Shown one piece after another: positions 23,341 through 31,494 of a DNA stretch of 33,021 nt. Made by a program: the position numbers and the translations under genes. This stretch comes from Lachnospiraceae bacterium. Lineage in GTDB: Bacteria > Bacillota > Clostridia > Lachnospirales > Lachnospiraceae. Each line of letters starts with the position of its first letter. Within the stretch, counting starts at the first letter, position 1. The stretch covers positions 1-33,021 of the forward strand of contig JAFXQR010000014.1 in NCBI GenBank assembly GCA_017526985.1, in the 5' to 3' direction. The notes beneath the pieces were generated by a model that was given only the letters and a program-made list of their open reading frames with translations, was not told where the DNA came from and made no database searches.

Positions 23341-24542
23341 CACAGGATACGACGCTGACAGAGCCGAAGATCGAAGAAAAAACACTGCATCCGGAACAGG
23401 CACGGACCGAGTTTAAGGAACGCTTGAAAGCGACCATTGCGGCGCGGGCGGAAAAGTGGGAAAGTTTTCGGGCGGCTCAGGCAGAAAAGCTTTCGGCAGC
23501 CAGAACGGAACTGACGGAAAAGATCGAAACGGCCAAAGCGGAACGGGCAGAGAAAAAAGAGGCGGCCAAAGCGGATGCTGCGCAGGTAAGTATTCGGGGC
23601 AGAACAGCACGTAAAGTTGTGGAAGTGGCCAATCATCTGCCGGTGCTGGGACATATGTCGCAGAACGGTGAACTGCAGGCAAGACGCAATGAGCGGGAGA
23701 AAGAGTGGAAGTGTCCCGAAGGCTATACACTCATTCATGTCGATCCGGAATGCTTCACGATGGAACTGCTTCGTCCGGCGGAACATACGGAAGAAACCGG
23801 GGAGCGTTTTGTGATCCTGCAGCTTCATGGTGGTGGATATTATAACCGTATTCATAACACTTATCGGGATGCGGCAGTGTGGTATTCGGAATGTGGCGAT
23901 GGGATGGATGTACTGAGTATTGATTACCGTACCGCCCCGGAGGACCCGTATCCGGCGGCGCTGCAGGATGCGCTGGAAGCCTATCAATGGTTACTGGAGC
24001 AGGGGTATTCGCCGAAGCATATTGTTGTGGCGGGCGATTCCGCAGGTGGCGGATTATCCCTTGCATTGACGCTATATCTGAAGGATCATCAATTCCCCCT
24101 GCCGGGCGGGATCGTCACCATGTCGGCCTGGACGGACCTGACCAAGAGCGGCGATTCCTATCGGGAAAATTTTGATAAGGACCCGATCTTTGGCGGTTCC
24201 CGGGATACGCTGGTCTATAAGGAAGGCTATTATGCGGAGCATGATCCGGCAGATCCGTATATATCTCCGATCTATGGGGATTATAGCGGATTTCCCCCGA
24301 TGCTGATGCAGGTGGGCGAGCGGGAGATGTTGTTGGACGATACGCTGGAGGTGGCAGCAAAAGCAAAGGAAGCCGGCGTATTGGTCCGGAAGCATGTATA
24401 TCCCGGTATGTTTCATATCTTCCAGATGGGATTTCATCTGTTTCCGGAAGCGGAAGAAGCGTGGAGTGAAGTGGAACAGTTTTTGCATATCGTGAGGAAT
24501 CAGGGATCCGGGACCGCTGCAAATACAAAAAAAGAGGAATGA
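23337..24542 (+). CDS. Alpha/beta hydrolase, HSL family, with N-terminal coiled coil
   Basis: A 401-residue esterase or lipase. The catalytic domain (about 125-390) has the oxyanion motif HGGGY (164-168), the nucleophile in GDSAGG (Ser235), an acidic residue in GEREMLLDD (Glu330 or Asp334), and His360 in YPGMFHIF, the hormone-sensitive-lipase layout. Residues 20-82 are a charged Ala/Lys/Glu amphipathic helix, probably a coiled coil or a lipid-surface contact. I chose TTG at 23337 because GGAGG lies 7 bases upstream and it overlaps the previous stop by four bases; the first ATG would delete over 100 residues. There is no signal peptide, so it is probably cytosolic or membrane-associated. Confidence 0.87.
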   Translation: MTQDTTLTEPKIEEKTLHPEQARTEFKERLKATIAARAEKWESFRAAQAEKLSAARTELTEKIETAKAERAEKKEAAKADAAQVSIRGRTARKVVEVANHLPVLGHMSQNGELQARRNEREKEWKCPEGYTLIHVDPECFTMELLRPAEHTEETGERFVILQLHGGGYYNRIHNTYRDAAVWYSECGDGMDVLSIDYRTAPEDPYPAALQDALEAYQWLLEQGYSPKHIVVAGDSAGGGLSLALTLYLKDHQFPLPGGIVTMSAWTDLTKSGDSYRENFDKDPIFGGSRDTLVYKEGYYAEHDPADPYISPIYGDYSGFPPMLMQVGEREMLLDDTLEVAAKAKEAGVLVRKHVYPGMFHIFQMGFHLFPEAEEAWSEVEQFLHIVRNQGSGTAANTKKEE

Positions 24543-24561
24543 TCGGAAAGCTGTTTTAGCT

Positions 24562-25347
24562 ATGGAAACGAAATATATCGATATCGGATTGAATTTATTC
24601 AGCAAGCAGTTTGCGGGACAAGAGGATGCGATCGTCACCCGCGCGGCGGAACAGGGCGTGGGTATGATCATTACCGGTTCTTCGGAACGCAGTTCCGCGC
24701 AGGCGGCGAACTATGTAAAGAAACATCCCGGCATCTATGCAACGGCGGGAGTGCATCCTCACGATGCCAAGAGTGTGGATCAACTGACCATCGATCATCT
24801 GCGGAAACTGATGCAGAGCAGCGAACAGATGGTGGCAGTAGGGGAATGCGGTTTGGATTATGACCGTATGTATTCGCCAAAGGATGTGCAGCTGCGGGTT
24901 TTTGAGCAGCAGATCGAACTGGCGGAAGAACTGAAGAAACCGCTGTTTTTACACGAACGGGAAGCGGCAGCGGATTTTACGGAGATCTTGAAGAGACACA
25001 AAGAAATCTGCGCCCGCGCTGTAGTACACTGCTATACCGGCACTCGCGCGACTGCCGAACAATATCTGGATCTGGGCTGTATGATCGGCATCACCGGCTG
25101 GGTCTGCGATGACCGCCGCAATGGTGAACTGCTGGAAGCCCTGAAGGTGATCCCGGTAGAGCGTCTGATGGCAGAAACCGACGGGCCGTACTTGTTGCCA
25201 AGAGGTATTAAGGGGCTGAAGAACCCTAATGTGCCGGAAAATATTGTGTATGTTGTGAAGAAGATCGCCGAAGTGAAGGGCGTGGAGGAAGAGATACTGA
25301 GGGCACAGATAATAGAAAACACGAAAATATTTTTCAAATTATCGTAG
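24562..25347 (+). CDS. tatD: TatD family metal-dependent DNase
   Basis: A 261-residue TIM-barrel nuclease. It follows the pattern of E. coli TatD itself, not its paralogues YcfH and YjjV: the N-terminal metal-binding HxH is replaced (DIGLNL, residues 7-12), and a GITGWVCDDRR segment is present. Other ligand motifs are GVHPHDAK, GECGLDYDR with its catalytic Glu, LFLHERE, VVHCYTGT and ETDGPYLLPRG. TatD proteins are 3'-5' DNases or RNases linked to repair and quality control. The ATG is 19 bases after the hydrolase stop with only a weak, distant ribosome binding site, so it may depend on readthrough. It meets the minus-strand gene at 25352 with four bases between stops and no visible terminator. 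Confidence 0.92.
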   Translation: METKYIDIGLNLFSKQFAGQEDAIVTRAAEQGVGMIITGSSERSSAQAANYVKKHPGIYATAGVHPHDAKSVDQLTIDHLRKLMQSSEQMVAVGECGLDYDRMYSPKDVQLRVFEQQIELAEELKKPLFLHEREAAADFTEILKRHKEICARAVVHCYTGTRATAEQYLDLGCMIGITGWVCDDRRNGELLEALKVIPVERLMAETDGPYLLPRGIKGLKNPNVPENIVYVVKKIAEVKGVEEEILRAQIIENTKIFFKLS

Positions 25348-25351
25348 TTCT

Positions 25352-25645
25352 TTACTGTCCGGTTCCGTGAGTCACCTTCACCCGGCGCAGTGAGGTCCTG
25401 CCGTAGGCGTCGGTCTCGCGGACATATTCGTAGGTGACGCCGGAGGCATCGGCAGCCTCCTTCTCCGCCTGATAGGCCCGCAGTTCTTCTTCGATCTGCG
25501 AGACGGGCGTAGGAAAGTCCAGGCGGTTGTGGATCCCGGCAGCAGAATAGCCCAGATCGGCCAGGTGGCGGATGGCGCCGCGGCTGGCCATATCAAAAGT
25601 GAAATTCGATAATGCGTTTTGAAATGTTTTATCTTTCTTGTCCAT
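25352..25645 (-). CDS. Unrecognised 97-residue protein
   Basis: I do not recognise a named family. Residues 21-55 (SRGAIRHLADLGYSAAGIHN onward to PTPVSQIEEEL) look helical and could form a helix-turn-helix-like unit. The middle is Glu/Ala-rich, and the tail is basic (YGRTSLRRVKV). There is no signal peptide or membrane segment. The start at 25645 is supported by an extended -10 only 7 bases upstream, so the mRNA would be leaderless; no ribosome binding site is present. Longer frames upstream overlap the opposite gene's start and are unlikely. It diverges from the LacI/EAL gene at 25686 with 40 bases between the start codons, so the two may be regulated together. Confidence 0.7.
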   Translation of the reverse strand: MDKKDKTFQNALSNFTFDMASRGAIRHLADLGYSAAGIHNRLDFPTPVSQIEEELRAYQAEKEAADASGVTYEYVRETDAYGRTSLRRVKVTHGTGQ

Positions 25646-25652
25646 AGGTTGT

Positions 25653-25661
25653 ATTATATCA
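25653..25661 (-). promoter_or_regulatory. Extended -10 for the 25645 gene
   Basis: On the minus strand, TGATATAAT (TATAAT at 25653-25658) lies 7 bases before the ATG. No -35 is visible, so it would rely on the TG extension. Confidence 0.5.
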
Positions 25662-25685
25662 CATAAATCGCTCGGAGGTGGGGTT

Positions 25686-28600
25686 ATGCGCAAAAGGATA
25701 GCGGTTTTACTGGGACAACCGGAAGTAGATCACCAGAGTCACTTTGTGGAAGGTGTGATGCAGCAGGCGCTGCAGGCGAATTTAGATGTGTGCTTATTCT
25801 CGATGATCCGAATGTACCAGAGCTCTGCGACCAGAGAACAGAGTGATTCCAATATTTTCCGTTTGATCAATCCGAATATGTTTGACGGTGTGATCCTTTT
25901 GCTCGATACCATTCAGACACCTGGGGTGGCAGGCAAGATCGAGGAACATGTAAAAGAAGGGTTTCATGGACCGTCCCTCTGTATCGACATCGGAAGTAAG
26001 TATTTCCCGACGATGTGGACGGATGGTGCTACCGGGATCTATAAGATGGTGGAGCATCTGATCGAAGAGCATCACTATGAGGATATCGCGTTTCTGGCAG
26101 GAAAAGAATGGCATCCGCATTCGCAGGAGCGTTTGAGAGGTTATCGCGAGGCGATGGAGGCGCATGGACTGCCGGTACGGGAAGATTGGATTTATTACGG
26201 TGATTTCTGGTATACCAGCGGTAATGCGTGTGCGGAGCAGATGCTGAAGGACCGGGAACACATGCCGCAGGCACTGGTATGCGCCAATGACTGTATGGCG
26301 ATCGGTTTCTGCGAAGAAATGGAAAAGCATGGCATTCATGTGCCGGATGATATTGCCGTAGTGGGATTTGACGCTACGGAAGAAGGTAAGACCAGTCCGC
26401 AGCCGTTGTCTTCCGTAAAGATCCCATCGAAGGAGCTGGGAGAGCAGGCAGTGAAATATCTGGCAGAGATGCTGAAACGCGGAACGGCGGAAGTGCCTAA
26501 GGTGGTTCCGGATCTGTATATCGGCGGCAGCTGCGGCTGTGCATTTCATCAGGATGGCTATGCGGGACGCAGACATCACTGGCGCAGTGAACTGTCTACG
26601 GATGGTTTTATGTCCGCGACGAATGAAATGGCAGAAGATATGATGATGCAGCCGACTTTTGGGGATTTTCTGCATACGGTATATTCCTATATCTATCAGT
26701 TGCAGCCCATAGAGAGTTTTGACCTTTGCCTGAATGACCAGTGGCGGATGCCCGGTGGTATCACCGAGAGCCGTTTGTTCCAGGCGGGTTATACGCCGAC
26801 GATGCTGCATGCCATTCATTGCCACGGGGAAGGTGCGGACGGTCGTGTCAGTCTGCAGGAGACCTTTTCCACGAAGGATATGCTTCCGGAATTGCAGGAG
26901 GAATCCGACGATCCGAGAGCATGGATGTTTACGCCGCTGTATTTTGAGGCGGGCTGCTTTGGATATGCGGCGGTCCGATATGAAAAGGGAATGTTCGGAT
27001 ATGACCGGGCGTATCGTTGCTGGATCCGTTCGGTGGCACGGGGGCTGGAAGTGATCCGGCGTGTGGAGACGGCGCGGATGCAGCGGCAGAACGGTGGCGG
27101 AGACCGGCCGGAGGAAACGCCGGACCGCAGGCGCAAGGCAGAGATCGGGAGCCTGACGGAAGCAGAGCACGAAGATCTGAAAGAAGTGGAGCGGCTGCTG
27201 GATGAGAACTTGTTCAATTACTTCTTCCAGCCCATCGTATATGCGAAAGACGGCGAGATCTATGCCTATGAAGCGCTGATGCGTGCAAAGACGGAAAAGA
27301 AGATCTCTCCGTTACAGATCATTCGTTATGCCGGGCTGATGAATCGTCTGGATGATGTGGAGCGCCTGACATTTCTGAATGTGCTGAAATTCCTGAAAGA
27401 GCATGCGGAGCTGTTTGAAGGCAAGAGGCTTTTTATCAACAGTATTCCGGGCACGACGCTGGAGGATGCGGATAAACAAAAAGTGGATCAGGAGCTGAAG
27501 CTGCATTCCGAGACTGCCGTGGTGGAACTGACGGAAGAGGCGGAGCTGGACGATGCCGCGCTCGAAGCTATGAAGGTGCGCTATAAGGAGCTGGGGATCA
27601 ATACCGCAGTCGATGACTACGGTACGGGTTATTCCAATATCGCCAATCTTTTGCGCTATATGCCGCAGTATGTAAAGATTGACCGTTCGCTTTTATCCGG
27701 CATTCAGGACAATCCGCAGAAACAGCATTTTGTGCGTGAGATCGTTGAATTTTCCCACGAGAACGGGATCATGGCGCTGGCAGAGGGCGTAGAGACGACG
27801 GAGGAAATGCAGACCGTGATCCATCTGGGGGTGGATCTGATCCAGGGGTATTATACCGCAAAGCCCAATCCGGAGGTGCTGCAAAGTATTGATGAGCGAC
27901 CGAAATCGGAGATCCTGCGCTATCAGAGAGAACGGCAGGATGGGATCGAACACCGCGTATATACGGCAGGGCGTATTGGTCGTGTGCTCTTAAGCAATCT
28001 GACAAAAGACAGCTTCAATACGATCCTGGTAGAGGGCGGAGAGAAGATCTATCGTGACATTACGATCGTCGGTACGCCGGGAAAGAAGACGGATATACAC
28101 CTGGAGGTGCGCAGCGGATATCGTGGGCGCATCACTCTGGAAAATGTAAGTTTTACCAATATCAAAAACCGGCCATGTATCGATATCGGTACCGATTGCT
28201 CGGTGGTGCTGGCCTTGTCCGGTGAGAACTATCTGAAGGGTGGCGGTATTCGGGTGCCGGATGGAGCGGAACTGCGTCTGGAGGGAGACGGCAACCTGGA
28301 GATCCGGGTAGATGAGAATAATTATTTCGGCATCGGCTGCGGCTGGGAAGAGAAACATGGCAAACTGGAATTTTATCACGATGGCATGCTTCGTCTCGTT
28401 ATGAACGGTCAGCGGGGCATCGGAATCGGTTCCGGCTGCGGCGGAGAGATCTGCATCTACAGTGGTATGTATGAAATGGATCTCAATGGCAGTGAAACCG
28501 TGGGGATCGGTGCGGTTTCGGTTCCGGTGGATCTGTATATCCAAAATTGTGATATGAAGGGAGACATCAACTCGGCCAGAGCGGTCTTTGTGGGCAGTTT

Positions 28601-29030
28601 TGAACAAGAAGCAAAAGTGACGGTGGATCGCGCAACGGTGACATGTATGATGGGCGGAGATGTTCAGGTGGCGCTGGGGACGATATTCGGGCCGGCAGCG
28701 GAAGTTCTGATCCGTCATGCAAATTCCCGCCTGGATCTGCAGGCGGACAATGCAACAGTTGTGGGAGCGCGGAACGGAAAAACGGATTTTCGCGTGGATA
28801 CGGCTATGGTCCGGATCGAAGGAAGAGGAAAAGATGCTTATGCATTCGGCGGTGATAATGAGGATACCGATGCCGAGATCTTAAATGCAGATTTTCGTGT
28901 GCGGTTTCGTAATAACAGCGGGAAGGACAGCCTGGTGCAGGAAGACAGGATCCGGATTACCAACGGCAGGCAGGAGATCATCGTTAATGGAAAGACGATC
29001 GAGAGAAAGGTGGAGATCCTGGACTATTAA
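25686..29030 (+). CDS. LacI-type sensor, EAL phosphodiesterase and beta-helix-like repeat protein
   Basis: A 1,114-residue cytosolic protein. Residues 1-285 are a LacI/periplasmic-binding-like ligand domain without the LacI DNA-binding helices (GFDATEEGKTSPQPLSSVKI shows the family end). Residues about 305-465 are an unassigned, possibly GAF-like region. Residues about 508-735 are an EAL domain that would hydrolyse cyclic di-GMP, with the usual residues kept: Glu529 (EAL), Asn585, Glu614, Asp643/Asp644, Lys664, Glu700 and Gln720. Residues about 775-1085 are a repeat domain with units of about 26-28 residues, each carrying a GIG-like turn then a short beta strand, suggesting a right-handed beta-helix. 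The ATG at 25686 follows GGAGG. No clear promoter: a weak TTTATC-N18-TATTAT (25628-25657) is possible. Confidence 0.85.
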   Translation: MRKRIAVLLGQPEVDHQSHFVEGVMQQALQANLDVCLFSMIRMYQSSATREQSDSNIFRLINPNMFDGVILLLDTIQTPGVAGKIEEHVKEGFHGPSLCIDIGSKYFPTMWTDGATGIYKMVEHLIEEHHYEDIAFLAGKEWHPHSQERLRGYREAMEAHGLPVREDWIYYGDFWYTSGNACAEQMLKDREHMPQALVCANDCMAIGFCEEMEKHGIHVPDDIAVVGFDATEEGKTSPQPLSSVKIPSKELGEQAVKYLAEMLKRGTAEVPKVVPDLYIGGSCGCAFHQDGYAGRRHHWRSELSTDGFMSATNEMAEDMMMQPTFGDFLHTVYSYIYQLQPIESFDLCLNDQWRMPGGITESRLFQAGYTPTMLHAIHCHGEGADGRVSLQETFSTKDMLPELQEESDDPRAWMFTPLYFEAGCFGYAAVRYEKGMFGYDRAYRCWIRSVARGLEVIRRVETARMQRQNGGGDRPEETPDRRRKAEIGSLTEAEHEDLKEVERLLDENLFNYFFQPIVYAKDGEIYAYEALMRAKTEKKISPLQIIRYAGLMNRLDDVERLTFLNVLKFLKEHAELFEGKRLFINSIPGTTLEDADKQKVDQELKLHSETAVVELTEEAELDDAALEAMKVRYKELGINTAVDDYGTGYSNIANLLRYMPQYVKIDRSLLSGIQDNPQKQHFVREIVEFSHENGIMALAEGVETTEEMQTVIHLGVDLIQGYYTAKPNPEVLQSIDERPKSEILRYQRERQDGIEHRVYTAGRIGRVLLSNLTKDSFNTILVEGGEKIYRDITIVGTPGKKTDIHLEVRSGYRGRITLENVSFTNIKNRPCIDIGTDCSVVLALSGENYLKGGGIRVPDGAELRLEGDGNLEIRVDENNYFGIGCGWEEKHGKLEFYHDGMLRLVMNGQRGIGIGSGCGGEICIYSGMYEMDLNGSETVGIGAVSVPVDLYIQNCDMKGDINSARAVFVGSFEQEAKVTVDRATVTCMMGGDVQVALGTIFGPAAEVLIRHANSRLDLQADNATVVGARNGKTDFRVDTAMVRIEGRGKDAYAFGGDNEDTDAEILNADFRVRFRNNSGKDSLVQEDRIRITNGRQEIIVNGKTIERKVEILDY

Positions 29031-29039
29031 AATCGCATA

Positions 29040-29068
29040 TTTACCACAGAACAGAATTGTGATAAACT
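29040..29068 (+). promoter_or_regulatory. Promoter for iorA-iorB-paaK-ACT
   Basis: TTTACC (29040-29045) is 17 bases from an extended -10, TGATAAACT (TAAACT at 29063-29068). The leader would be about 70 bases and includes a possible short hairpin near GGATGC/GTATCC. Confidence 0.55.
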
Positions 29069-29144
29069 AAACCTTTAGGGTTTGAAACATATGGGGACGG
29101 ATGCTCCGTATCCCAGGAAAGAATGATAAAGGAGAGGCAGGAAG

Positions 29145-30887
29145 ATGAAGGAACTGATGTTGGGAAACAAGGCCTTTGCCCGTGGTCTGTACGAAGCAGG
29201 CTGCTGTTTTGTTTCCTCTTATCCCGGAACACCCAGTACCGAAGTGACCGAAGAAGCAGCGAAGTATGACGAGATCTACTGCGAATGGGCACCCAATGAG
29301 AAAGTAGCGATGGAGGCGGCGTTTGGCGCATCCTTATCCGGCAGAAGATCGTTTTGCGGTATGAAACATGTAGGTTTGAATGTGGCGGCAGACCCGCTCT
29401 ATACTATGTCTTATACGGGCGTGAACGGCGGCGTGGTGATCTGCGTGGCGGACGATGCAGGCATGCATTCTTCCCAGAACGAGCAGGATTCCCGTCATCA
29501 CGCCATCGCGGCAAAAGTGCCGATGCTGGAGCCGTCCGATTCCAAAGAAGCACTGGAATTTGCGAAGATCGCTTATCAGATCTCCGAGGATTTTGATACG
29601 CCGGTCATCATGAAGATGTGTACCCGTGTGGCACACAGCCAGTCGGTGGTAGAGACTTCCGAGCGTGTGGTACCGGAGCGTAAGGCGTATGAAAAAAACA
29701 TCCCGAAGTATGTAATGATGCCGGGCAATGCGATCCGTCGTCATCCCTTCGTGGAGGAGCGTACCCGCAAGCTGCGGGAGTGGTCCGAGACATCCGGGAT
29801 CAACCGTGTGGAGATGGGCGGTACCGCCATCGGTATCATCACACACTCCACTTCCTATCAGTATGTCAAAGAAGTGTTTGGTGACAGCGTATCCGTACTG
29901 AAGCTCGGTATGGTCAATCCGCTGCCGGAGAAGATGATCAAAGACTTCGCTTCCAAAGTAGAGAAGCTGGTGGTTGTGGAAGAACTGGATCCGATCATCG
30001 AGAACCACTGCAAAGCTCTGGGACTGACCGTATCCGGCAAGGATATCCTGCCGCTGGAGGGTGAGTTCTCCCAGAATATGCTGCGCGGAGCCTTTGGAAA
30101 AGAAGTTCCTTCCGGCAATGCCGTAGAAGATACCATTCCGATGCGCCCGCCTGTAATGTGTGCAGGCTGCCCGCACAGAGGTCTGTTCTATACTCTGAAT
30201 AAGAATAAGTGCACCGTTCTCGGAGATATCGGCTGTTACACGCTGGGGGCTGTGGCTCCGCTGTCTGCCATTGATATGACACTGTGCATGGGCGCTTCCG
30301 TAAGTGCGATCCACGGCTACAACATTGCCGGGGAAGGCGCAAACGAGGGCAAGACCGTTGCCGTGATCGGTGACTCTACCTTTATGCATTCCGGTATGAC
30401 CGGTCTGGCAAACATCGCGTATAACCAGTCTAATTCGACGGTGATCATTCTGGATAACTCCATCACCGGTATGACGGGCCATCAGCAGAACCCGACCACC
30501 GGCTACAACATCAAAGGGGATCCGGCAGGCAAGATCGATCTGGAAGCATTGTGCAGAGCTATGGGCTTCAACCGCGTGCGCGTGGTAGATCCGTACGATC
30601 TGAAGGCATGCGATGCGGCAGTCAAAGAAGAGCTGGCAGCAAACGAGCCTTCCGTGATCATCTCCAGAAGACCGTGTGCACTGCTGAAGTATGTGAAACA
30701 CAATGCACCGCTTACCGTAAATACCGATAAGTGCGTGGGCTGCAAGTCCTGTATGCGCATCGGCTGCCCGGCCATTTCCATCAAGGACGGCAAGGCGCGC
30801 GTGGATGCGACACTGTGCGTAGGCTGCGGTGTCTGCGAGCAGATGTGCGGCGTGAAAGCATTTGAAAGTACAAAGAAAGATAATTAA
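29145..30887 (+). CDS. iorA: Indolepyruvate ferredoxin oxidoreductase alpha subunit
   Basis: A 580-residue thiamine-diphosphate enzyme subunit that oxidatively decarboxylates aryl-pyruvates (from tryptophan, phenylalanine or tyrosine) to aryl-acetyl-CoA, reducing ferredoxin. The N-terminal domain has SSYPGTPSTEV (24-34). The cofactor-binding domain has CAGCPHRGLFY, GDIGCYTLG and GDSTFMHSGMTGLANIAYN through NSITGMTGHQQNP. Two [4Fe-4S] ferredoxin-like sites end the protein: Cys530, 533, 536, 541 and Cys558, 561, 564, 568. GGAGAGG precedes the ATG. iorB follows by 17 bases. The order iorA-iorB-paaK-ACT is a conserved anaerobic cassette. Confidence 0.96.
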   Translation: MKELMLGNKAFARGLYEAGCCFVSSYPGTPSTEVTEEAAKYDEIYCEWAPNEKVAMEAAFGASLSGRRSFCGMKHVGLNVAADPLYTMSYTGVNGGVVICVADDAGMHSSQNEQDSRHHAIAAKVPMLEPSDSKEALEFAKIAYQISEDFDTPVIMKMCTRVAHSQSVVETSERVVPERKAYEKNIPKYVMMPGNAIRRHPFVEERTRKLREWSETSGINRVEMGGTAIGIITHSTSYQYVKEVFGDSVSVLKLGMVNPLPEKMIKDFASKVEKLVVVEELDPIIENHCKALGLTVSGKDILPLEGEFSQNMLRGAFGKEVPSGNAVEDTIPMRPPVMCAGCPHRGLFYTLNKNKCTVLGDIGCYTLGAVAPLSAIDMTLCMGASVSAIHGYNIAGEGANEGKTVAVIGDSTFMHSGMTGLANIAYNQSNSTVIILDNSITGMTGHQQNPTTGYNIKGDPAGKIDLEALCRAMGFNRVRVVDPYDLKACDAAVKEELAANEPSVIISRRPCALLKYVKHNAPLTVNTDKCVGCKSCMRIGCPAISIKDGKARVDATLCVGCGVCEQMCGVKAFESTKKDN

Positions 30888-30904
30888 AGGGAGGCCATCT
30901 GAAA

Positions 30905-31480
30905 ATGAGTGAAACAAAGAATGTGATGATCGTAGGTGTCGGTGGCCAGGGCTCTTTGTTGGCAAGCAAGCTGCTTGGCAAACTGCTTTTGGATGCAGGC
31001 TATGATGTAAAGGTTTCCGAAGTGCATGGTATGAGCCAGCGCGGCGGAAGCGTGGTAACCTATGTGCGTTATGGTGAAAAAGTATATTCTCCCGTGATCG
31101 ATAAGGGCGAAGCAGATTATATCGTATCGTTTGAGCTGTTGGAGGCTGCAAGATGGCTGCCGTACTTAAAGAAGGACGGACAGATCGTGACCAATATCCA
31201 GCAGATCGATCCGATGCCCGTGATCACCGGAGCGCAGGAATATCCGACCGATCTGGTGGAAAAGATGAAAGCCACCGGCGCAAAAGTGGATGCACTGGAT
31301 TGTCTGGCCCTGGCAGAACAGGCCGGATCCTCCAAGGCAGTTAACATCGTTTTGATGGGCAGACTGTCACATTATTTCAATATGCCGGAAGAAGCATGGC
31401 AGAAAGCAATGGAAGCTATGGTTCCGGCCAAGTTCCTGGAGATGAACAAGAAAGCGTTCGAACTCGGGAAAAACGCGTAG
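30905..31480 (+). CDS. iorB: Indolepyruvate ferredoxin oxidoreductase beta subunit
   Basis: A 191-residue gamma-type domain subunit that completes the IorAB complex and carries the CoA-linked part of the reaction. Family marks are VGVGGQGSLLASKLLG (10-25) and EVHGMSQRGGSVVTYVRYG (39-57), typical of 2-oxoacid:ferredoxin oxidoreductase gamma domains. GGGAGG lies before the ATG. It is 17 bases after iorA and 14 before paaK, so the three are likely one transcript. Confidence 0.95.
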   Translation: MSETKNVMIVGVGGQGSLLASKLLGKLLLDAGYDVKVSEVHGMSQRGGSVVTYVRYGEKVYSPVIDKGEADYIVSFELLEAARWLPYLKKDGQIVTNIQQIDPMPVITGAQEYPTDLVEKMKATGAKVDALDCLALAEQAGSSKAVNIVLMGRLSHYFNMPEEAWQKAMEAMVPAKFLEMNKKAFELGKNA

Positions 31481-31494
31481 GAGGTTTTGTACCA

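Noticed and set aside
25794-27170. A 458-codon minus-strand open frame within the LacI/EAL gene
   Set aside because: It is antisense to a well-supported multi-domain gene and has no start signals.
29334-31151. A 605-codon minus-strand open frame opposite iorA and iorB
   Set aside because: It has low-complexity His/Arg-rich translation and no family match; the plus-strand genes are certain.
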